From JBLEFH01 sp047345645 (GTDB taxonomy: Bacteria; Pseudomonadota; Alphaproteobacteria; Rhodobacterales; Rhodobacteraceae), in assembly GCA_047345645.1 (NCBI GenBank), contig JBLEFH010000006.1: a DNA stretch of 64,000 bases. One strand, written 5' to 3'. The notes below the pieces were generated by a model. It worked only from the letters and a program-made list of their open reading frames with translations. It was not told the origin of the DNA and searched no databases. Of this stretch, positions 59,768 through 64,000 are shown piece after piece (the first letter of the stretch is position 1; every line of letters starts with the position of its first letter). The position numbers and the translations under genes were made by a program.

Positions 59768-60846
59768 ATCCAGTCGAATTTGCTGAGATAAACGCTCGGG
59801 AGCAGCTTCCCGACACCCCACATCCCGGCATGAAGTGCCGCCCCGATCAGCCCGCTGCGATGGTAAATCCCGCTATTGCCCGCCGAGGTGTTTTGCATCC
59901 GGGTGCAGCGCGGTTTGCGAGCGGCCTCATAGGCGCTGAGACCCGCCGCATCGGGCGACGCGGCGAGGCACGCGGCCAGCACCCACGCATCCTCCAGCGC
60001 CATGGTCGCGCCCTGCGCCATGAAGGGCAGCATGGGATGCGCCGCATCGCCGAGAAGCGCGGTTTCGCCAGACACCCATGTTTTCATGGGCGGGTGGACA
60101 TAGAGGCCCCAGAGTTTCGGCGCATCGCACGCTTCCAGAACCGCGCGGGCGGCGGGCGCGAGCGGCGCGAAGCGGGCCAGCATGTCGGCCTGCGCGCCGC
60201 TATGGTCCCAATCTTCCGCAACGGGCTTGGCGCGGCGCTCAATGGCGACGAAATTCACCTCGCCTCCGCCAAGCGGATAGCAGACCAAATGACGCTCCGG
60301 CCCCATGAAAATCTGCGCTGCAGGCGGGACATCCACGCCTCGCACCACGCCGCGCCATGCCGCATAGCCGGAATAGTCGGGCGCGCCTGCATCGAAGAGC
60401 CGTTCGCGGGTCGCAGAGCGCATCCCGTCGGCGGCGATGGTGAGACCTTCGGGCTGCGCATCCTGCGCGCCAAACTCAAACATCGCGCCCGCATCCTGCG
60501 CCGCGCGATAAAGCGCTTCCAGCAAAACCTGCCGCCGGATTTGCTGCATCGGCGCGCGCCATCGGGCCTCCGCCGTCTGCCCCATCGGAACGGTCGCGAG
60601 CAAGCGCCCGCTGGCCATCCGCCGAAGCTGCACCTCGCGCGGCAAATGCCCGAGCGGCTCCGCATCGACGCCAAGCGCGCGCAGAACCTTCACCCCGTTC
60701 GGGCCGATCTGGAACCCCGCCCCTTCGGTCGCGAGTGCCGGGCGGCGCTCATGCACGGAAACAGAAAAGCCGCGCCGGGCAAGCGTCAGCGCGGCTGCGG
60801 TGCCGCCAATACCGGCACCAATGATCTTCACGGGCGGACGCGCCAT
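59719..60846 (-). CDS. FAD-dependent monooxygenase
   Basis: A 375-residue flavoprotein: IIGAGIGGTAAALTLARRGFSV (FAD dinucleotide fold), QIGPNGVKVLRALGVD, DG motif in AADGMRSATRERLF, and ALLGDAAHPMLPFMAQGA (GD motif). It belongs to the salicylate hydroxylase-like class A group. Likely oxidises an aromatic substrate. Its start ATG is right at the dksA stop and it overlaps the Nudix gene's end. Confidence 0.88.
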   Translation of the reverse strand: MARPPVKIIGAGIGGTAAALTLARRGFSVSVHERRPALATEGAGFQIGPNGVKVLRALGVDAEPLGHLPREVQLRRMASGRLLATVPMGQTAEARWRAPMQQIRRQVLLEALYRAAQDAGAMFEFGAQDAQPEGLTIAADGMRSATRERLFDAGAPDYSGYAAWRGVVRGVDVPPAAQIFMGPERHLVCYPLGGGEVNFVAIERRAKPVAEDWDHSGAQADMLARFAPLAPAARAVLEACDAPKLWGLYVHPPMKTWVSGETALLGDAAHPMLPFMAQGATMALEDAWVLAACLAASPDAAGLSAYEAARKPRCTRMQNTSAGNSGIYHRSGLIGAALHAGMWGVGKLLPSVYLSKFDWIYGADVTASSAISSTR

Positions 60847-61268
60847 TAACGGTCGCGGTGCACCCGTTCCTTGCGCTCGTGACGCTCCTGCGCCTCAAGG
60901 CTCATCGTCGCAATCGGGCGCGCATCGAGGCGTTTCAGCGAAATCGGATCGCCCGTCACTTCGCAATAGCCATATTCGCCCGTCTCGATCCGGCGCAGCG
61001 CCGAGTCGATCTTCGAGACCAGCTTGCGCTCGCGGTCGCGGGTCCGAAGTTCCAGCGCACGGTCGGTCTCCTCGCTCGCGCGGTCGGCGAGATCGGGAAT
61101 ATTCCGCGTCTGGCTTTTCATGTCTTCAATAGTCTCGCGGCTCTCATTGAGAATTTCCGCTTTCCACGCCAGTAATTTCTGGCGGAAATATTCGAGCTGC
61201 CGCTCATTCATGAACGGCTCGTCTTCTGCCGGACGATAATCGCTGTCGAGAATCTGCTCGGACTTCAT
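60846..61268 (-). CDS. dksA: DksA-type RNA polymerase-binding regulator
   Basis: A 140-residue DksA from ATG 61268, with GGGAGA upstream. It has the coiled-coil with the tip motif NIPDLADRASEETDRALELR and the C-terminal GYCEVTGDPISLKRLDARPIAT. Only the first of four zinc cysteines is present, as is usual in alphaproteobacterial DksA. With ppGpp it adjusts transcription of rRNA and stress genes. Confidence 0.92.
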   Translation of the reverse strand: MKSEQILDSDYRPAEDEPFMNERQLEYFRQKLLAWKAEILNESRETIEDMKSQTRNIPDLADRASEETDRALELRTRDRERKLVSKIDSALRRIETGEYGYCEVTGDPISLKRLDARPIATMSLEAQERHERKERVHRDR

Positions 61269-61299
61269 AAGTGCGTCTCCCATGCCCCCTCCTCAGCGT

Positions 61300-61321
61300 G
61301 TTGAACAAAATAGAGTTCAAC
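61300..61321. promoter_or_regulatory. Inverted repeat between dksA and moxR
   Basis: GTTGAAC, eight bases, GTTCAAC: perfect seven-base arms, in the middle of the divergent gap. Possible operator for one or both genes. Confidence 0.35.
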
Positions 61322-61441
61322 ATTCTGGCGCTCCAATAGGCCCTTTCCGCGCTAATGTCGAGACGTGGCGGCTGGATTGCGTTAAAAATCGCCGTGAATT
61401 AGGGTCACGCCAAATTCCATTGCCTGCATGTGAGGATATCC

Positions 61442-62290
61442 ATGAAATTCACTGGCACGAAAGATTATGTCGCGAGCGACGACCTCTCTGTCGCCGTCAA
61501 TGCCGCGATCACCTTGGGCCGTCCGCTGCTGGTCAAAGGCGAGCCCGGCACCGGCAAGACGGAACTGGCGCGTCAGGTGGCCGCGGCGCTCGATCTGCCA
61601 ATGATCGAATGGAACATAAAATCAACGACTAAGGCGCAGCAGGGCCTTTATGAATATGACGCGGTGAGCCGGTTGCGGGACAGCCAGCTTGGCGATGAGC
61701 GCGTGCATGAGATTTCCAACTATATTCGCAAGGGCAAGCTCTGGCAGGCGTTCGAGTCGGACGGGCGCGTCGTGCTGCTCATCGACGAGATCGACAAGGC
61801 GGATATCGAGTTTCCCAATGATTTGCTTCAAGAACTCGATAAGATGGAATTTCACGTTTACGAGACTGGCGAGACGATCCGCGCCAAGCAGCGGCCCATC
61901 GTCATCATCACCTCGAACAACGAGAAAGACCTGCCGGATGCGTTTCTGCGCCGTTGTTTCTTTCATTACATCAGCTTCCCGGACACCGAGACCCTCGCCG
62001 AGATTGTCGAGGTGCATTATCCCGGCATCAAGAAACGCCTGCTCAGCACCGCGATGGAGCAGTTTTTCGCCGTGCGCGAGACGCCGGGTTTGAAGAAAAA
62101 ACCCTCCACATCGGAAATGCTGGACTGGCTGAAACTGCTGCTTACCGAGGATCTCGACGCGGAAGACCTCAAGGGTGACGGGAAAAACGCGCTGCCGAAA
62201 CTCCATGGCGCGCTGCTGAAAAACGAGCAGGATGTGCATCTGTTTGAACGGCTCGCCTTCATGGCCCGCCGCCGGGAGGCGCAGCGATGA
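61442..62290 (+). CDS. MoxR-type AAA+ ATPase
   Basis: A 282-residue AAA+ ATPase from ATG 61442: Walker A GEPGTGKTELA, Walker B VVLLIDEIDKA, sensor-like IVIITSNNEKDLPDAFLRRC. MoxR proteins help assemble cofactor-containing or multi-subunit enzymes together with von Willebrand A proteins. It forms an operon with a 53-residue membrane gene and the CoxE-type gene. Confidence 0.92.
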   Translation: MKFTGTKDYVASDDLSVAVNAAITLGRPLLVKGEPGTGKTELARQVAAALDLPMIEWNIKSTTKAQQGLYEYDAVSRLRDSQLGDERVHEISNYIRKGKLWQAFESDGRVVLLIDEIDKADIEFPNDLLQELDKMEFHVYETGETIRAKQRPIVIITSNNEKDLPDAFLRRCFFHYISFPDTETLAEIVEVHYPGIKKRLLSTAMEQFFAVRETPGLKKKPSTSEMLDWLKLLLTEDLDAEDLKGDGKNALPKLHGALLKNEQDVHLFERLAFMARRREAQR

Positions 62291-62448
62291 TCTTCCTTCT
62301 TGTGGTCCTCGCCGCCGCAGCATTCGGCTGGTATCGCGCGGGCAAACGCGGCGGCGACAAGGCGGACAAGGCGCAATATGCCGCCGCCCATGCCATTGCT
62401 TTTGCGCTGCTTTTCTATGTTCTGACCCTCATCATCCGGCTCTTGTGA
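62287..62448 (+). CDS. 53-residue membrane protein
   Basis: ATG 62287 overlaps the MoxR stop (ATGA). Two hydrophobic stretches (residues 1-14 and 35-53) flank a basic, Gly/Lys/Asp-rich link. It may anchor or assist the MoxR/CoxE complex, but this is inference from order. No family is recognised. Confidence 0.65.
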   Translation: MIFLLVVLAAAAFGWYRAGKRGGDKADKAQYAAAHAIAFALLFYVLTLIIRLL

Positions 62449-62455
62449 GGCGCTG

Positions 62456-63640
62456 ATGCTCGTCCGTCTCTTCGAAGCCTGCCGCGCCGCCAAAATCCCG
62501 GTCAGCATCCGCGAATATCTGACCCTGCTAGGTGCGCTCGACGCGGGGCTGGCGGATATGGATGTGACGGAATTCTACTATCTCGCCCGCGCGTCGTTGG
62601 TGAAGGATGAGCGTAACCTCGACAAATTTGACCGCGTTTTCGGTCAGGTTTTCAAGGGCATGGAGGGGATGAGCCTCGCCGATGTGGTGGCCGCGACGGA
62701 CATTCCCGAAGACTGGCTGCGCAAGCTTGCCGAAAAGCACCTGACCCCCGAAGAAATGGCGGAGATGGAGGGCGCGGGCAGTCTCGACGAGCTGATGAAA
62801 AAGCTGGCCGAGCGTCTGGCCGAGCAGAAGGACCGCCATCAGGGCGGCAATAAATGGATCGGCACGGGCGGCACCTCGCCTTTTGGCGCTTACGGTTCCA
62901 ACCCTGCGGGCGTGCGGATCGGGCAGGACAAGAGCCGCCATCAGCGCGCCGCGAAAGTGTGGGATAAACGAGAATTTCGCAATCTCGACGATTCCATCGA
63001 GATCGGCACCCGCAACATCAAGGTCGCGCTGAAACGCCTGCGCAAATGGGCGCGGGACGGCGCGGCGGAGGAGCTGGACCTCGACGGCACGATCCACTCC
63101 ACCGCCCATCACGGCTATCTCGATGTCGTCACCCGTCCCGAGCGGCGCAATGCGGTGAAAGTGTTGCTTTTCCTTGATGTCGGCGGCTCGATGGACCCGC
63201 ATATCCGCATGGTGGAGGAGCTCTTCTCCGCCGCCAAGGCCGAGTTCAAGCATCTCGAATATTTCTATTTCCACAACTGCATTTACGAGGGTTTGTGGAA
63301 GGACAATCGCCGCCGTTTCAACGAGGTGACGATGACATGGGACGTGCTGCACCGCTTCGGCGGGGACTATAAGGCGATCTTTGTCGGCGACGCGTCGATG
63401 AGCCCGTGGGAGATCGCGGTGCCGGGCGGCGCGAATGAATATGTGAACGCTGAGGCCGGGCAGGTCTGGCTCCAGCGCCTGCGCGAGCACTGGCCGGATT
63501 CGGTGTGGATCAACCCCGTGCCGGAGGCACATTGGGGCTATACCGAGAGCATCGGCATGATCCGCCAGATTTTCGAAGAGCGGATGTATCCGATGACGCT
63601 TCAGGGGCTGGAAGAGGCGACCAAAGCGCTGGCGCGGTAA
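62456..63640 (+). CDS. CoxE-like von Willebrand A domain protein
   Basis: A 394-residue protein. N-terminal half: helical segment, a Gly-rich linker GGNKWIGTGGTSPFGAYGSN. C-terminal half is the VWA CoxE domain with the MIDAS motif LLFLDVGGSMDPHIRM, followed by FHNCIYEGLW, FVGDASMSPWEIAV and the INPVPEAHWGY end. It works with MoxR ATPase in metalloenzyme maturation; the DVGGS replaces DxSxS partially. Confidence 0.9.
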   Translation: MLVRLFEACRAAKIPVSIREYLTLLGALDAGLADMDVTEFYYLARASLVKDERNLDKFDRVFGQVFKGMEGMSLADVVAATDIPEDWLRKLAEKHLTPEEMAEMEGAGSLDELMKKLAERLAEQKDRHQGGNKWIGTGGTSPFGAYGSNPAGVRIGQDKSRHQRAAKVWDKREFRNLDDSIEIGTRNIKVALKRLRKWARDGAAEELDLDGTIHSTAHHGYLDVVTRPERRNAVKVLLFLDVGGSMDPHIRMVEELFSAAKAEFKHLEYFYFHNCIYEGLWKDNRRRFNEVTMTWDVLHRFGGDYKAIFVGDASMSPWEIAVPGGANEYVNAEAGQVWLQRLREHWPDSVWINPVPEAHWGYTESIGMIRQIFEERMYPMTLQGLEEATKALAR

Positions 63641-63761
63641 GAAATTGGCGCTTTAACCGCGCGCTCTAGGCTTTTGCTTTCCCATCACAATTTCGCGCGC
63701 ATTCTCGTGCAGCCGCGCGTCTCACCTTGCGATGCGCCGCGCCCGCGCTATCTTTTATCCC

Positions 63762-64000
63762 ATGAGCAAGGCCAAGACAGAGTTCCGCCCGCTGACCAGC
63801 GCCGATCGCGACGAGATCCGCGCGCTGGCGAAACGTGCGAAAAACGCCAACACGCTGATGATGCGGGCGATTAACGCCATGGGCGGGCAGCTCGAGAATG
63901 TTCTCACCGCCCTGCCCGGCCCGGTGCAGCGCCAGATGGAGGGGATCACCGCCACCGCGCTGGAGACCGCCTATAACGCCGCGAGCCGCGTTGGCGGGCG
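63762..64000 (+). CDS. EcsC-family protein, partial
   Basis: Starts ATG 63762 and runs off the right end after 79 codons. The sequence SADRDEIRALAKRAKNANT, then LPGPVQRQMEGITATALETAYN resembles the N-terminus of EcsC-like proteins, which are membrane-associated and of unknown role. Partial, so family assignment is moderate. The 120-base gap before it holds no clear terminator. Confidence 0.65.
   Translation, partial: MSKAKTEFRPLTSADRDEIRALAKRAKNANTLMMRAINAMGGQLENVLTALPGPVQRQMEGITATALETAYNAASRVGG

Overview
The window joins two unlike stretches of DNA. Bases 1 to about 14,950 belong to an integrated phage-like element, visibly more AT-rich than the rest and with nearly every gene on the minus strand. 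From about 14,950 to 64,000 lies GC-rich chromosome of an alphaproteobacterium, most likely a Rhodobacteraceae (roseobacter-type) bacterium. Signs of this are the complete leucine-degradation cluster, an NDUFS4-like complex I subunit, the rpmF-plsX-fabH-ihfA-merR block, a class I lysyl-tRNA synthetase, an OlsB-like ornithine lipid acyltransferase, a cysteine-poor DksA, and a secreted Hint-domain protein.

The element, read along the minus strand from its right edge: a 42-base 5' piece of a tRNA-Arg(UCU) gene that breaks off in the 3' anticodon stem (the attachment junction); a tyrosine integrase; a 51-residue membrane protein; an AlpA-type excisionase/regulator; a coiled-coil plus winged-helix protein; a structured non-coding region; a VirD4/HerA-type ATPase; a secreted protein; a second, membrane-anchored VirD4-type ATPase; a replication-relaxation protein; a CHC2 primase-like protein; a DEDD exonuclease with a zinc ribbon; several tiny genes; and then a tailed-phage packaging module (small terminase, large terminase, portal). 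Capsid and tail genes, if present, lie beyond position 1. Between the excisionase and the winged-helix gene a promoter, a long stem and an intrinsic terminator on the plus strand mark a probable small non-coding RNA.

The most unusual object is in the membrane-anchored ATPase gene. A 279-residue intein interrupts its Walker A motif. The HNH endonuclease expected to drive homing is not fused into the intein: it is a separate gene lying wholly inside the intein DNA on the opposite strand (9185-9724). The intein frame stays open through about 180 codons antisense to it. A second element-wide pattern is a -10 hexamer placed about six bases before start codons, which suggests leaderless transcripts.

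The chromosomal part is dense and mostly ordinary. In order: an acetyltransferase and a complex I subunit; uvrB followed by an Abi_C abortive-infection-type gene; ydcF-like and Hint-domain genes; a beta-helix protein; lysK; hmp divergent from nsrR with a good NsrR box between them; the leucine cluster (ivd, mccB, mccA, hmgL, liuC) with macro-domain and ASCH genes embedded; gph, glmU and glmS; a Na+/H+ antiporter; olsB, msrB and bamE; the rpmF-plsX-fabH-ihfA-merR block; tRNA-Pro(GGG); a dCTP deaminase; scpA/scpB, nagZ, a SPOR protein, argS and a dGTPase; an IscA-type protein, exonuclease III, a Nudix gene and a FAD monooxygenase; dksA; and a MoxR/CoxE pair. An EcsC-like gene runs off the right end.
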